Shown in pieces: positions 30,278 through 40,362 of a stretch of 64,000 bases of DNA. The notes beneath the pieces were generated by a model. That model had not been told where the DNA came from. It saw nothing but the letters and a program-made list of their open reading frames with translations, and did no database searches. Source of the stretch: Streptococcus mitis SK564 (GTDB lineage: Bacteria > Bacillota > Bacilli > Lactobacillales > Streptococcaceae); contig NZ_AEDU01000007.1 of the NCBI RefSeq assembly GCF_000148525.1, positions 62,001-126,000 on the forward strand, given 5' to 3'. The translations under genes and the position numbers were made by a program. Each line of letters begins with the position of its first letter. Position 1 is the stretch's first letter.

Positions 30278-31138
30278 ATGGAAAAATTAGTTGCCTATAA
30301 ACGTATGCCCTTGTGGAATAAAGAAACCATGCCAGAGGCGGTTCAGCAAAAGCACAATACCAAGATTGGGACTTGGGGCAAGATTACTGTTGTAAAAGGA
30401 GCCCTCAAGTTTATTGAATTGACCGAAGAAGGAGAAGTTCTAGCTGAACACCTCTTTGAAGCAGGAGCAGACAATCCAATGGCGCAACCTCAAGCATGGC
30501 ACCGAGTGGAGGCTGTAACAGACGATGTAGAATGGTATTTGGAATTTTATTGTAAACCTGTGGATTATTTCCTTAAGAAATACAATACTAATCCTGTTCA
30601 TTCAGAGGTCCTAGAGGCTATGCAGACAGTAAAACCAGGGAAAGCCTTGGATTTGGGCTGTGGTCAGGGGCGTAATTCCCTCTTTCTAGCCCAGCAAGGT
30701 TTTGATGTGACAGCTGTGGATCAAAATGAACTGGCCCTTGAAATCTTGCAAAGCATTGTGGAGCAGGAAGATTTGGATATGCCTGTTGGTCTTTATGATA
30801 TCAATTCAGCCAGCATTGGGCAAGCTTATGATTTCATCGTATCGACAGTTGTTTTGATGTTTTTGCAAGCAGACCGCATTCCTGAAATTATCAAAAATAT
30901 GCAGGAGAAAACCACTGTTGGTGGCTATAATCTTATTGTCTGTGCCATGGACACGGAGGATTATCCTTGCTCAGTGAACTTCCCATTCACATTTAAAGAG
31001 GGAGAATTGGCTGAATACTACAAGGATTGGGAGTTGGTCAAGTACAATGAAAATCCTGGTCATCTTCACCGTCGCGATAAGAATGGCAATCGCATTCAAC
31101 TACGCTTTGCGACCATGCTAGCTAAGAAAATCAAGTAA
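30278..31138 (+). CDS. tehB: TehB-family SAM-dependent methyltransferase with DUF1971-like N-terminus
   Basis: A 286-residue tellurite-resistance-type methyltransferase. Residues 1-90 look like the beta-rich DUF1971/TehB N-domain ([16 protein letters not shown]). The methyltransferase part has the SAM motif [20 protein letters not shown] near residue 130 and [14 protein letters not shown]. The ATG at 30278 follows AAGAGGA. A TTG at 30272 is an alternative six bases upstream. It methylates tellurite in homologues, but its natural role is unclear. It lies 15 bases after smpB. Confidence 0.9.
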   Translation: MEKLVAYKRMPLWNKETMPEAVQQKHNTKIGTWGKITVVKGALKFIELTEEGEVLAEHLFEAGADNPMAQPQAWHRVEAVTDDVEWYLEFYCKPVDYFLKKYNTNPVHSEVLEAMQTVKPGKALDLGCGQGRNSLFLAQQGFDVTAVDQNELALEILQSIVEQEDLDMPVGLYDINSASIGQAYDFIVSTVVLMFLQADRIPEIIKNMQEKTTVGGYNLIVCAMDTEDYPCSVNFPFTFKEGELAEYYKDWELVKYNENPGHLHRRDKNGNRIQLRFATMLAKKIK

Positions 31139-31147
31139 ACACACATG

Positions 31148-31180
31148 AAGATTAGGAAATTTCCTGATCTTTTTTCTTTT
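31148..31180 (+). terminator. terminator after tehB
   Basis: Palindrome AAGATTAGGAAA / TTTCCTGATCTT (31148-31171) followed by a T-rich run. It directly abuts the coiA cin-box. Confidence 0.8.
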
Positions 31181-31181
31181 T

Positions 31182-31189
31182 TACGAATA
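31182..31189 (+). promoter_or_regulatory. cin-box (ComX-dependent promoter) of coiA
   Basis: TACGAATA after a T-rich run, 21 bases before the coiA ATG, same octamer and spacing as before comEA. It predicts induction in late competence. Confidence 0.92.
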
Positions 31190-31210
31190 ATATAGAAAAG
31201 GAGGGAAATC

Positions 31211-32164
31211 ATGTTTGTTGCGAGAAATGCTAGGGGACAATTGGTAAATGTGCTAGAGGATAAGCTCGAGAAGCAAGCATACACCTGCCCAGCTTGTGGA
31301 GGTCAGCTCCGTTTGCGGCAAGGACCAAGTGTCCGAACCCATTTTGCCCATAAATCTTTAAAAGACTGTGATTTTTCATTTGAAAATGAAAGCCCAGAAC
31401 ACTTGGCAAATAAGGAAGTCCTCTATAACTGGTTGAAAACAGAGGCTGAGGTGCAATTAGAATACCCGTTTCCAGAACTTAAACAGATTGCGGATGTATT
31501 TGTAAATGGCAATCTAGTTCTAGAAGTTCAGTGTAGTCCCTTGCCTCAAAAAATTCTTAAGGAGCGTAGTGAGGGTTATCGTAGTCAGGGTTACCAAGTA
31601 CTGTGGTTGCTGGGAGAAAAACTTTGGCTCAAGGAGCGGTTGACTCGTCTACAAGAAGGTTTTCTCTATTTCAGTCAAAACATGGGATTTTATGTTTGGG
31701 AAGTAGACAAGGGAAAACAGGTTTTAAGGCTTAAATATCTCATCCACCAAGATCTCCGTGGCAAACTCCATTATCAGATTAAGGAATTTCCCTATGGTCA
31801 CGGTAGTCTACTGGAGATATTACGTTTTCCCTATAAGAAACAAAAAATATCTCATTTTACAGTTTTTCAAGATAAGGACATCTGTCGCTATATCTGGCAA
31901 CAACTGTATTATCAAAATCCCATTTGGATGAAAGAACAAGCAGAAGCCTATCAAAAGGGAGAGAATATCCTGACTTATGAGCTAAAAGCATGGTATCCCC
32001 AAATTAGACCACTAGTGGGCAAATTTTTCCAGATTGAACAAGACTTGAATAGCTATTATCAGCATTTTTACACCTATTATCAAGAAAATCCTCAAAATGA
32101 TTGGCAAAAGCTTTATCCACCAGCCTTTTATCAGCAATATTTCTTGAAAAATATGGTAGAATAG
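31211..32164 (+). CDS. coiA: competence protein CoiA
   Basis: A 317-residue competence-induced protein required for recombination of incoming single-stranded DNA. It has an N-terminal zinc-ribbon-like region (YTCPACGGQLRLRQG, residues about 22-36, with HFAHKS and a DCDF following) and a nuclease-like core (QIADVFVNGNLVLEVQCS, residues about 95-112, the D...ExQ pattern of PD-(D/E)XK enzymes). It starts after AAAGGAGGG. Confidence 0.94.
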   Translation: MFVARNARGQLVNVLEDKLEKQAYTCPACGGQLRLRQGPSVRTHFAHKSLKDCDFSFENESPEHLANKEVLYNWLKTEAEVQLEYPFPELKQIADVFVNGNLVLEVQCSPLPQKILKERSEGYRSQGYQVLWLLGEKLWLKERLTRLQEGFLYFSQNMGFYVWEVDKGKQVLRLKYLIHQDLRGKLHYQIKEFPYGHGSLLEILRFPYKKQKISHFTVFQDKDICRYIWQQLYYQNPIWMKEQAEAYQKGENILTYELKAWYPQIRPLVGKFFQIEQDLNSYYQHFYTYYQENPQNDWQKLYPPAFYQQYFLKNMVE

Positions 32165-32182
32165 AAAGGATGGAGGAATCTA

Positions 32183-33985
32183 ATGGTATTACAAAGAAAT
32201 GAAATAAATGAAAAAGATACATGGGATCTATCAACGATCTATCCAACTGATCAGGCTTGGGAAGAAGCCTTAAAAGATTTAACAGAACAATTGGAGACAG
32301 TAGCCCAGTATGAAGGCCATCTCCTAGATAGTGCGGATAGCCTACTCGAAATCACTGAATTTTCTCTTGAGATGGAACGCCAGATGGAGAAGCTTTACGT
32401 TTATGCTCATATGAAGAACGATCAGGACACGCGTGAAGCCAAGTACCAAGAGTACTATGCCAAGGCCATGACTCTCTATAGCCAGCTAGACCAAGCCTTT
32501 TCATTCTATGAGCCTGAATTTATGGAAATTAGCGAAAAGCAGTATGCTGACTTTTTAGAAGCTCAACCAAAATTGCAGGTTTATCAACACTATTTTGACA
32601 AGCTTTTACAAGGCAAGGATCACGTTCTTTCACAACGCGAAGAAGAATTATTGGCTGGCGCTGGAGAAATCTTTGGTTCGGCAAGTGAAACCTTCGCTAT
32701 CTTGGACAATGCGGATATTGTTTTCCCTTATGTTCTTGACGATGATGGTAAGGAAGTGCAGCTCTCTCATGGAACTTACACACGTTTGATGGAGTCTAAA
32801 AATCGTGAGGTGCGCCGTGGTGCCTATCAAGCCCTTTATGCGACTTACGAACAATTCCAACATACTTATGCCAAAACCTTGCAAACCAATGTTAAGGTGC
32901 AAAACTACCGAGCAAAAGTTCGCAACTATAAGAGTGCTCGTCATGCAGCCCTAGCGGCGAATTTTGTTCCAGAGAGTGTTTATGACAATTTGGTAGCAGC
33001 AGTTCGCAAGCATTTGCCCCTCTTGCATCGTTACCTTGAGCTTCGTTCAAAGATTTTGGGGATTTCAGACCTCAAGATGTACGATGTCTACACACCGCTT
33101 TCATCTGTTGAATACAGTTTTACCTACCAAGAAGCCTTGAAAAAGGCAGAAGATGCCTTGGCAGTCTTGGGTGAGGATTACTTGAGCCGTGTTAAACGTG
33201 CCTTCAGTGAGCGTTGGATTGATGTTTACGAAAATCAAGGCAAGCGTTCAGGTGCCTATTCTGGTGGTTCTTACGATACCAATGCCTTTATGCTCCTCAA
33301 CTGGCAGGACAATCTAGACAATCTTTTTACACTTGTTCATGAAACAGGACACAGTATGCATTCAAGCTATACGCGTGAAACTCAGCCTTATGTTTACGGA
33401 GATTATTCTATCTTCTTGGCTGAAATTGCCTCAACTACCAATGAAAATATCTTGACGGAGAAATTATTGGAAGAAGTGGAAGACGACGCAACGCGCTTTG
33501 CTATTCTCAATAACTTCCTAGATGGTTTCCGTGGAACAGTTTTCCGCCAAACTCAATTTGCCGAGTTTGAACACGCTATTCACCAAGCGGATCAAAATGG
33601 GGAAGTCTTGACAAGCGATTTCCTAAATAAACTCTACGCAAACTTGAACCAAGAGTATTATGGTTTGAGTAAGGAAGACAATCCTGAAATCCAATACGAG
33701 TGGGCCCGCATCCCACACTTCTACTATAACTATTATGTATATCAATATTCAACAGGCTTTGCGGCCGCCTCAGCCCTGGCTGAAAAAATTGTCCATGGTA
33801 GTCAAGAAGACCGTGAGCGCTATATCGACTACCTCAAGGCAGGTAAATCTGACTATCCACTTAATGTCATGAGAAAAGCTGGTGTTGATATGGAGAAGGA
33901 AGACTATCTCAACGATGCCTTTGCAGTCTTTGAACGTCGTTTGAATGAGTTTGAAGCCCTTGTTGAAAAATTGGGATTGGCATAA
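32183..33985 (+). CDS. pepF: oligoendopeptidase F / PepB
   Basis: Cytoplasmic M3 zinc metallopeptidase that cuts peptides of roughly 7-20 residues. The 600-residue protein carries HETGHSMHS (HExxH) near residue 388 with the downstream Glu in [11 protein letters not shown]. In group B streptococci the enzyme is called PepB. It sits 18 bases after coiA, so competence transcripts may extend into it. Confidence 0.95.
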   Translation: MVLQRNEINEKDTWDLSTIYPTDQAWEEALKDLTEQLETVAQYEGHLLDSADSLLEITEFSLEMERQMEKLYVYAHMKNDQDTREAKYQEYYAKAMTLYSQLDQAFSFYEPEFMEISEKQYADFLEAQPKLQVYQHYFDKLLQGKDHVLSQREEELLAGAGEIFGSASETFAILDNADIVFPYVLDDDGKEVQLSHGTYTRLMESKNREVRRGAYQALYATYEQFQHTYAKTLQTNVKVQNYRAKVRNYKSARHAALAANFVPESVYDNLVAAVRKHLPLLHRYLELRSKILGISDLKMYDVYTPLSSVEYSFTYQEALKKAEDALAVLGEDYLSRVKRAFSERWIDVYENQGKRSGAYSGGSYDTNAFMLLNWQDNLDNLFTLVHETGHSMHSSYTRETQPYVYGDYSIFLAEIASTTNENILTEKLLEEVEDDATRFAILNNFLDGFRGTVFRQTQFAEFEHAIHQADQNGEVLTSDFLNKLYANLNQEYYGLSKEDNPEIQYEWARIPHFYYNYYVYQYSTGFAAASALAEKIVHGSQEDRERYIDYLKAGKSDYPLNVMRKAGVDMEKEDYLNDAFAVFERRLNEFEALVEKLGLA

Positions 33986-33986
33986 G

Positions 33987-34700
33987 ATGGTTGAATCGTA
34001 TAGTAAAAATGCTAACCATAACATGCGTCGTCCTGTTGTCAAAGAAGAAATTGTTGACTTGATGCGCCAGCGTCAAAAGCAAATCACAGGATCCCTGAAA
34101 GAATTGGAAGACTTTGCTCGTAAGGAAAATATTCCCATCATCCCCCATGAAACGGTAGCTTATTTCCGTTTTCTCATGGAAACTATGCAACCTAAAAATA
34201 TTCTGGAAATTGGGACGGCTATCGGTTTTTCAGCCCTCTTGATGGCGGAACATGCTCCAAAGTCCAAAATTACAACCATTGACCGCAATCCAGAAATGAT
34301 TGGTTTTGCCAAGGAAAATTTTGCCCAGTTTGACAGTCGTAAGCAAATCACGCTTTTAGAAGGAGATGCGGTAGATGTCTTATCTACCTTGACAGAGTCT
34401 TATGATTTTGTCTTTATGGATTCTGCTAAGTCTAAATACATCGTCTTTCTGCCAGAGATCCTCAAACACTTGGAAGTTGGTGGAGTGGTTGTCTTGGATG
34501 ATATTTTCCAAGGTGGTGATGTTGCCAAGGATATCATGGAAGTTCGTCGAGGTCAGCGAACCATTTACAGAGGACTTCAAAGACTGTTTGATGCAACCTT
34601 AGACAATCCAGGACTCACAGCAACATTAGTACCTCTGGGGGACGGAATTCTCATGCTTCGTAAAAATGTAGCAGATGTTCAACTGCCTGAAAGCGAATGA
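33987..34700 (+). CDS. O-methyltransferase, TrmR/YrrM-like
   Basis: A 237-residue class I SAM methyltransferase of the O-methyltransferase family 3. In Bacillus the homologue YrrM (TrmR) methylates 5-hydroxyuridine in tRNA, which is a likely but unproven role here. Motif I is ILEIGTAIGFSALLMAEHAP near residue 72, with TIDRNPEMIGFAKENF after it and FVFMDSAKSKYIVFLPEIL near 142. The ATG at 33987 is one base after the pepF stop. Confidence 0.88.
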   Translation: MVESYSKNANHNMRRPVVKEEIVDLMRQRQKQITGSLKELEDFARKENIPIIPHETVAYFRFLMETMQPKNILEIGTAIGFSALLMAEHAPKSKITTIDRNPEMIGFAKENFAQFDSRKQITLLEGDAVDVLSTLTESYDFVFMDSAKSKYIVFLPEILKHLEVGGVVVLDDIFQGGDVAKDIMEVRRGQRTIYRGLQRLFDATLDNPGLTATLVPLGDGILMLRKNVADVQLPESE

Positions 34701-34766
34701 TTTTCAGAAAAATTTAAGAAAATATAGTAAAATAGATAGGGTAACACTTATCTCAAAGGAGTAGAC

Positions 34767-35705
34767 ATGAAGAAAAAACTATTGGCAGGTGCCATTACAC
34801 TATTATCAGTAGCAACTTTAGCAGCTTGTTCGAAAGGTTCAGAAGGAGCAGACCTTATCAGCATGAAAGGAGATGTTATCACTGAACATCAGTTTTATGA
34901 GCAAGTGAAAAGTAATCCTTCAGCCCAACAAGTCTTGTTGAACTTGACCATCCAAAAAGTATTTGAGAAACAATACGGTTCAGAAGTAGATGAAAAAGAA
35001 GTCAACGACACTATTGCAGAAGAAGAAAAACAATATGGTGAGAACTACCAACGTGTCTTGTCACAAGCAGGAATGACCCTTGAAACACGTAAAGCTCAAA
35101 TTCGTACAAGTAAATTAGTTGAGTTGGCAGTTAAAAAAGCAGCAGAAGCTGAATTGACAGATGATGCTTATAAGAAGGCCTTTGACGAGTACACTCCAGA
35201 TGTAACGGCTCAAATCATCCGTTTGGACAATGAAGACAAGGCCAAAGAAATTCTTGAAAAAGCCAAAGCTAGTGATGCAGACTTTGCTCAATTAGCCAAA
35301 GATAATTCAACAGATGAGAAAACGAAAGCGAATGGTGGAGAAATCACCTTTGATTCTGCTTCAACAGAAGTACCAGAACAAGTTAAAAAAGCTGCTTTTG
35401 CTTTAGATGTAAATGGTGTTTCTGATGTCATCACAGCCACTGGCACACAAGCCTACAGCAGCCAATATTACATTGTAAAAGTCACTAAGAAAACAGAAAA
35501 ATCATCTAATATCGATAACTACAAAGAAAAATTAAAAACTGTTATCTTGACTCAAAAACAAAATGATTCAACATTTGTTCAAAGTATTATCGGAAAAGAA
35601 TTGCAAGCAGCCAATATCAAGGTTAAAGACCAAGCCTTCCAAAATATCTTTACCCAATATATCGGTGGTGGAGATTCAAGCTCAAGCAGTTCATCAAAAG
35701 AATAA
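34767..35705 (+). CDS. prsA: foldase lipoprotein PrsA
   Basis: Extracytoplasmic peptidyl-prolyl isomerase lipoprotein that folds secreted proteins. The 312-residue protein has a lipobox LAAC with Cys21. The parvulin-like domain (about residues 140-240) includes TAQIIRLDNEDKAKEILEKA and ANGGEITFDSAS. The C-terminus is a Ser-rich tail. The start follows CAAAGGAG. A hairpin with a T-run follows (35712-35732). Confidence 0.93.
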   Translation: MKKKLLAGAITLLSVATLAACSKGSEGADLISMKGDVITEHQFYEQVKSNPSAQQVLLNLTIQKVFEKQYGSEVDEKEVNDTIAEEEKQYGENYQRVLSQAGMTLETRKAQIRTSKLVELAVKKAAEAELTDDAYKKAFDEYTPDVTAQIIRLDNEDKAKEILEKAKASDADFAQLAKDNSTDEKTKANGGEITFDSASTEVPEQVKKAAFALDVNGVSDVITATGTQAYSSQYYIVKVTKKTEKSSNIDNYKEKLKTVILTQKQNDSTFVQSIIGKELQAANIKVKDQAFQNIFTQYIGGGDSSSSSSSKE

Positions 35706-35707
35706 AA

Positions 35708-35735
35708 CAGAAAAGGGCCAAGTGCTCTTTTTCTT
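35708..35735 (+). terminator. terminator after prsA
   Basis: AAAAGGGC and GCTCTTTT arms (about 35713-35732) with T-rich tail. Confidence 0.6.
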
Positions 35736-35787
35736 ATGACAAAAATGGTCTATCTGATGGATAAGAGTTTTTTTCTTTCGGAAAAAA

Positions 35788-35796
35788 TGGTATAAT
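35788..35796 (+). promoter_or_regulatory. extended -10 promoter of ftsW
   Basis: TGGTATAAT (35788-35796), 71 bases before the ftsW ATG. There is no clear -35. Confidence 0.65.
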
Positions 35797-35866
35797 AGCA
35801 ATCAAAACTAGAAAACAAACGGAATTTGGGAAGCAATTGTGTTGTTCTCATTAGATTGGTGATACT

Positions 35867-37090
35867 ATGAAGATTAGTAAGAGGCACCTATTAAACTATT
35901 CTATTCTAGTTCCTTACTTACTGTTATCTATTTTGGGCTTGATTGTGGTTTATTCGACAACCAGTGCTATTTTAATTCAAGAAGGCCAAAGTGCACTGCA
36001 ATTGGTCCGAAGTCAGGGACTATTTTGGATATTTAGTTTGATACTGATTGCCTTGATATATAAGTTGAAACTGAATTTTTTAAGAAACGAACGTCTTTTA
36101 TTTATCGTTATGTTCGTTGAGCTGATTCTATTAGCTTTGGCTCGTTTGATTGGTATTCCGGTCAATGGAGCCTATGGCTGGATTTCAGTAGGACCTTTGA
36201 CTATTCAGCCAGCCGAATATTTGAAAATTATTATTATTTGGTATTTAGCAAACAGATTTTCCAAACAACAAGAGGATATCGCTATTTATGACTTCCAAGT
36301 TTTGACACAAAATCAGTGGCTTCCTCGTGCTTTTAATGATTGGCGTTTTGTCCTCTTTGTACTGATTGGCAGCCTTGCTATTTTCCCAGATTTGGGGAAT
36401 GCTACTATTCTAGCATTGGTAGCTTTGATTATGTATACAGTTAGTGGAATCGCTTATAGATGGTTTCTTGCTTTTTTTGGAATTTTAGTTGGAATTTCTG
36501 CCTTATCCTTATCACTTATTTCTTTTATAGGAGTTGATAAGTTTTCAAAAGTTCCAGTATTTGGATATGTAGCCAAGCGTTTCAGTGCTTATTTTAATCC
36601 CTTTGCTGATTTGGCAGGAGCAGGCCACCAACTTGCAAATTCCTACTTTGCCATGGTCAATGGTGGTTGGTTTGGTCTAGGTTTAGGAAATTCAATCGAA
36701 AAACGTGGCTATCTACCAGAAGCCCATACAGACTTTGTATTTTCAATTGTCATTGAAGAGTTTGGATTTGTGGGTGCCAGCTTGATTTTAGCACTTGTCT
36801 TTTTCCTCATTTTGCGAATTATCCTAGTAGGAATTCGTGCTAAGAATCCCTTTAATTCCATGATGGCGATTGGAGTTGGGGGGATGATGTTGGTACAGGT
36901 CTTTGTTAATATCGGTGGAATTTCTGGTATTATTCCTTCAACAGGGGTTACCTTCCCCTTCTTATCGCAAGGAGGGAACAGTCTCCTAGTCTTATCTGTA
37001 GCCATCGCCTTTGTCTTAAATATTGATGCAAGTGAAAAACGTGCCCAATTGTATGAGGAGTTAGAAGCTCACTCATCAAACTATATGTAG
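35867..37090 (+). CDS. ftsW: septal peptidoglycan glycosyltransferase FtsW
   Basis: SEDS-family polymerase for division-site peptidoglycan. The 407-residue protein has ten or so TM helices. Family motifs are VNGAYGWISVGPLTIQPAEY near residue 98, PDLGNATIL near 172, NGGWFGLGLGNS near 265, and GISGIIPSTGVTFPFLSQGG near 350. It is followed at 24 bases by ppc, so the two are probably co-transcribed. Confidence 0.95.
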   Translation: MKISKRHLLNYSILVPYLLLSILGLIVVYSTTSAILIQEGQSALQLVRSQGLFWIFSLILIALIYKLKLNFLRNERLLFIVMFVELILLALARLIGIPVNGAYGWISVGPLTIQPAEYLKIIIIWYLANRFSKQQEDIAIYDFQVLTQNQWLPRAFNDWRFVLFVLIGSLAIFPDLGNATILALVALIMYTVSGIAYRWFLAFFGILVGISALSLSLISFIGVDKFSKVPVFGYVAKRFSAYFNPFADLAGAGHQLANSYFAMVNGGWFGLGLGNSIEKRGYLPEAHTDFVFSIVIEEFGFVGASLILALVFFLILRIILVGIRAKNPFNSMMAIGVGGMMLVQVFVNIGGISGIIPSTGVTFPFLSQGGNSLLVLSVAIAFVLNIDASEKRAQLYEELEAHSSNYM

Positions 37091-37114
37091 AGCTGATAGT
37101 GGAAAGGATTGCCT

Positions 37115-39811
37115 ATGTCTCTTCAAAAATTAGAAAACTATAGTAATAAAGCTGTCGTGCAAGAAGAAGTATTGATTTTAACAGAATTGTTAGAAGATAT
37201 TACTAAAAATATGCTTGCTCCAGAAACTTTTGAAAAAATCATGCAGTTGAAGGAATTATCAACTCAAGAAGATTATCAAGGCTTGAACCAATTGGTTACT
37301 AGCCTTACAAATGATGAAATGGCTTATATTTCACGCTATTTCTCTATCTTGCCTCTCTTGATTAATATTTCAGAAGACGTGGATTTGGCCTATGAAATCA
37401 ACCATCAAAATAATATAGATCAAGATTATCTTGGTAAATTATCAGCAACGATTAAAATGGTTGCAGAAAAAGAAAATGCGGTTGAAATTTTAGAACATTT
37501 GAATGTTGTCCCTGTTTTGACAGCCCATCCAACACAAGTGCAACGTAAGAGTATGCTGGATTTGACTAACCATATCCACACCCTCTTGCGTAAGTACCGT
37601 GATGTGAAATTAGGCTTGATTAATAAGGAAAAATGGCATAATGATCTCCGTCGTTACATTGAGATTATCATGCAGACAGACATGATTCGTGAAAAGAAAT
37701 TGAAAGTTACCAATGAAATCACGAATGTTATGGAATACTACAATAGTTCATTCCTGAAAGCTGTTCCTCATTTGACTGCTGAGTACAAGCGCCTGGCTAA
37801 AAAACATGGCTTGGAGTTGAAACATCCTAAACCAATTACCATGGGAATGTGGATTGGTGGAGACCGTGATGGGAATCCCTTTGTTACAGCAGATACCTTG
37901 AAACAATCTGCCATGACTCAGTGTGAAGTCATCATGAACTACTATGATGAAAAGATTTACCAACTTTATCGTGAATTCTCTCTCTCAACAAGTATTGTCA
38001 ATGTCAGCAAGCAAGTCAGAGAAATGGCTCGCCAATCCAAGGATAACTCAATCTACCGTGAAAAAGAGCTTTACCGCCGTGCCTTGTTTGATATTCAATC
38101 AAAAATCCAAGCGACAAAAGCTTATCTGATTGAAGATAAGGAAGTTGGGGCTCGCTATGAAACGGCCAATGATTTTTATAAGGACTTAATTACCATTCGT
38201 GATTCCCTCTTGGAAAATAAGGGTGAAGCACTGATTTCTGGTGATTTTGTTGAGTTGATCCAGGCAGTTGAAATTTTTGGTTTCTATTTGGCATCTATTG
38301 ACATGCGCCAAGATTCTAGTGTTCATGAGGCCTGCGTAGCTGAACTTTTGAAATCAGCAGGAATTCATTCGCGTTATAGCGAACTAAGTGAAGAAGAAAA
38401 ATGCCAGCTTCTCTTGAAAGAATTAGAAGAAGATCCACGTATTCTTTCTGCCACTCACGTTGAAAAATCAGAGTTACTTGAAAAAGAATTGGCCATCTTT
38501 AAAGCTGCTCGTAAGTTGAAAGATAAGTTGGGTGATGATGTTATTCGTCAAACCATTATTTCACATGCAACCAGCGTATCAGATATGTTGGAATTGGCTA
38601 TCTTGCTAAAAGAAGTAGGGTTAGTTGATAAAGAAAGAGCCCGTGTCCAAATCGTTCCTCTCTTTGAAACAATTGAGGACTTGGACCACTCAGAAGAAAC
38701 TATGAGAGAATACCTTTCTCTTCCTCTTGCTAAGAAATGGATTGCTTCACGTAATAACTACCAAGAAATCATGCTTGGTTACTCTGATAGTAATAAAGAT
38801 GGTGGCTACCTATCATCATGTTGGACCCTCTACAAGGCTCAACAACAATTGACTGCTATTGGAGATGAATTTGGCGTTAAGGTTACCTTCTTCCATGGCC
38901 GTGGTGGGACTGTCGGTCGTGGTGGTGGACCAACCTATGAAGCCATCACCTCCCAACCGCTCAAGTCAATCAAGGATCGTATCCGTTTGACGGAGCAGGG
39001 TGAAGTAATTGGCAATAAATACGGTAATAAAGATGCGGCCTACTATAATCTTGAAATGCTAGTATCTGCAGCCATTAACCGTATGATTACGCAGAAGAAG
39101 AGCGATACCAATACATCAAATCGTTATGAAGCCATTATGGACCAAGTAGTGGACCGTAGTTATGATATCTACCGTGATTTAGTCTTTGGTAATGACCATT
39201 TCTATGATTATTTCTTCGAGTCAAGTCCAATCAAGGCTATTTCAAGCTTTAATATTGGTTCTCGTCCAGCAGCTCGTAAGACGATTACTGAAATCGGTGG
39301 TTTGCGTGCCATCCCTTGGGTATTCTCATGGTCACAGAGTCGTGTTATGTTCCCTGGATGGTACGGGGTTGGTTCAAGCTTCAAGGAATTTATTGATAAA
39401 AATCCAGAGAATATTGCTATTTTACGAGATATGTACCAAAATTGGCCTTTCTTCCAATCGCTTCTTTCAAATGTTGATATGGTTTTGTCAAAATCAAATA
39501 TGAATATTGCTTTTGAATATGCTAAACTTTGTGAAGACGAGCAAGTTAAGGCCATCTATGAGACTATTTTAAATGAATGGCAAGTTACTAAGAACGTTAT
39601 CTTGGCTATTGAAGGACATGACGAACTCTTAGCTGACAATCCATATCTAAAAGCTAGTCTGGATTACCGTATGCCTTACTTTAATATTCTCAACTATATT
39701 CAGTTAGAGTTGATTAAACGCCAACGTCGTGGAGAATTGTCCAGTGATCAAGAACGATTGATTCATATCACCATCAACGGAATTGCGACAGGCTTGCGTA
39801 ATTCAGGCTAA
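37115..39811 (+). CDS. ppc: phosphoenolpyruvate carboxylase
   Basis: Makes oxaloacetate from PEP and bicarbonate. This is important in streptococci, which have an incomplete TCA cycle, because it feeds aspartate and pyrimidine synthesis. The 898-residue protein has the catalytic motif [13 protein letters not shown] near residue 137, [10 protein letters not shown] near 245, [11 protein letters not shown] near 550 and [14 protein letters not shown] near 590. The ATG at 37115 follows GAAAGGAT. A TTG six bases upstream (37109) is possible. Confidence 0.97.
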   Translation: MSLQKLENYSNKAVVQEEVLILTELLEDITKNMLAPETFEKIMQLKELSTQEDYQGLNQLVTSLTNDEMAYISRYFSILPLLINISEDVDLAYEINHQNNIDQDYLGKLSATIKMVAEKENAVEILEHLNVVPVLTAHPTQVQRKSMLDLTNHIHTLLRKYRDVKLGLINKEKWHNDLRRYIEIIMQTDMIREKKLKVTNEITNVMEYYNSSFLKAVPHLTAEYKRLAKKHGLELKHPKPITMGMWIGGDRDGNPFVTADTLKQSAMTQCEVIMNYYDEKIYQLYREFSLSTSIVNVSKQVREMARQSKDNSIYREKELYRRALFDIQSKIQATKAYLIEDKEVGARYETANDFYKDLITIRDSLLENKGEALISGDFVELIQAVEIFGFYLASIDMRQDSSVHEACVAELLKSAGIHSRYSELSEEEKCQLLLKELEEDPRILSATHVEKSELLEKELAIFKAARKLKDKLGDDVIRQTIISHATSVSDMLELAILLKEVGLVDKERARVQIVPLFETIEDLDHSEETMREYLSLPLAKKWIASRNNYQEIMLGYSDSNKDGGYLSSCWTLYKAQQQLTAIGDEFGVKVTFFHGRGGTVGRGGGPTYEAITSQPLKSIKDRIRLTEQGEVIGNKYGNKDAAYYNLEMLVSAAINRMITQKKSDTNTSNRYEAIMDQVVDRSYDIYRDLVFGNDHFYDYFFESSPIKAISSFNIGSRPAARKTITEIGGLRAIPWVFSWSQSRVMFPGWYGVGSSFKEFIDKNPENIAILRDMYQNWPFFQSLLSNVDMVLSKSNMNIAFEYAKLCEDEQVKAIYETILNEWQVTKNVILAIEGHDELLADNPYLKASLDYRMPYFNILNYIQLELIKRQRRGELSSDQERLIHITINGIATGLRNSG

Positions 39812-39852
39812 TCATTTTCAAAAGTGAAGATCAAAAAAATTCTCAAAGAGTC

Positions 39853-39880
39853 TTGACAAGTAGTTTAAAAATGATATAAT
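39853..39880 (+). promoter_or_regulatory. promoter of the T-box leader
   Basis: TTGACA (39853-39858), 16-base spacer, TATAAT (39875-39880) with TG at 39872-39873. Both hexamers match consensus. Confidence 0.85.
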
Positions 39881-39899
39881 TTAACCATTCAGAAAAGTA

Positions 39900-40124
39900 A
39901 TCATACAAACTTTTTAGAGAGTCTGTGGTAGCTGAAAACAGATAAGTGGTGATGATGAAAATTGGGCTGAATGTTATTTAGAATTTGAAATCATAAAAAT
40001 TCGGTGAGCACACCTTACAGTGCATCTCGTTATTGCGAGACAGAGCGATAGGGAAATTCCCTATAATTGAGGTGGTACCGCGCATCGACGTCCTCACACA
40101 AGTTTTTTGTGTGAGGACTTTTTT
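39900..40124 (+). promoter_or_regulatory. T-box riboswitch leader
   Basis: Stem I begins with the conserved AGAGAG (39916-39921), followed by TCTGTGGTAGCTGAAAACAGA, the AG-bulge/distal region. The base of stem I pairs TTTTTA (39911-39916) with TAAAAA (39994-39999). A small hairpin TAGGG/CCCTA (40049-40063) is stem III, and the T-box core GAGGTGGTACCGCG lies at 40069-40082. The competing terminator is GTCCTCACACAA (40090-40101) / TTGTGTGAGGAC (40107-40118) with a T-run. Uncharged tRNA should relieve termination. The specifier at the expected spot after CTGAA reads GTT (Val) in the best register, not TGG. Confidence 0.93.
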
Positions 40125-40137
40125 GATGGAGGTTAGT

Positions 40138-40197
40138 ATGGAAAGAAAACGATGGCGTCGCTTGTTTATACTCAATGAAAATCAAAAAGCAAACTAG
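40138..40197 (+). pseudogene. 19-codon ORF truncated by a RUP repeat
   Basis: ATG at 40138 after GATGGAGGTTAGT (good ribosome site). It reads MERKRWRRLF, then runs into the RUP repeat and ends at 40197. The last ten residues are repeat-derived, so this looks like a small ORF cut off by the insertion. The natural product is unknown, and it may be a chance ORF. Confidence 0.3.
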
Positions 40198-40318
40198 GAA
40201 GCTAGCCGCAGGTTGCTCAAAGCACTGCTTTGAGGTTGTGGATAGAACTGACGAAGTCAGTAACCATAGCTACGGTAAGGTGAAGCTGACGTGGTTTGAA
40301 GAGATTTTCGAAGAGTAT
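40168..40318 (+). repeat. RUP-type miniature inverted repeat
   Basis: About 150 bp with imperfect terminal inverted repeats, ATACTCAATGAAAATC at the left and (reverse complement) ATACTCTTCGAAAATC at the right, flanked by TA. Internal palindromes are CTCAAAGCA/TGCTTTGAG and ACTGAC/GTCAGT. The ends match what I remember of the pneumococcal RUP element (about 107 bp, thought to be mobilised by an IS630-like transposase). This copy is longer than that. Confidence 0.85.
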
Positions 40319-40362
40319 TAGATAAGTGAAGTATTTTAAAGGAATTAAAAAGGAGAAATAAA

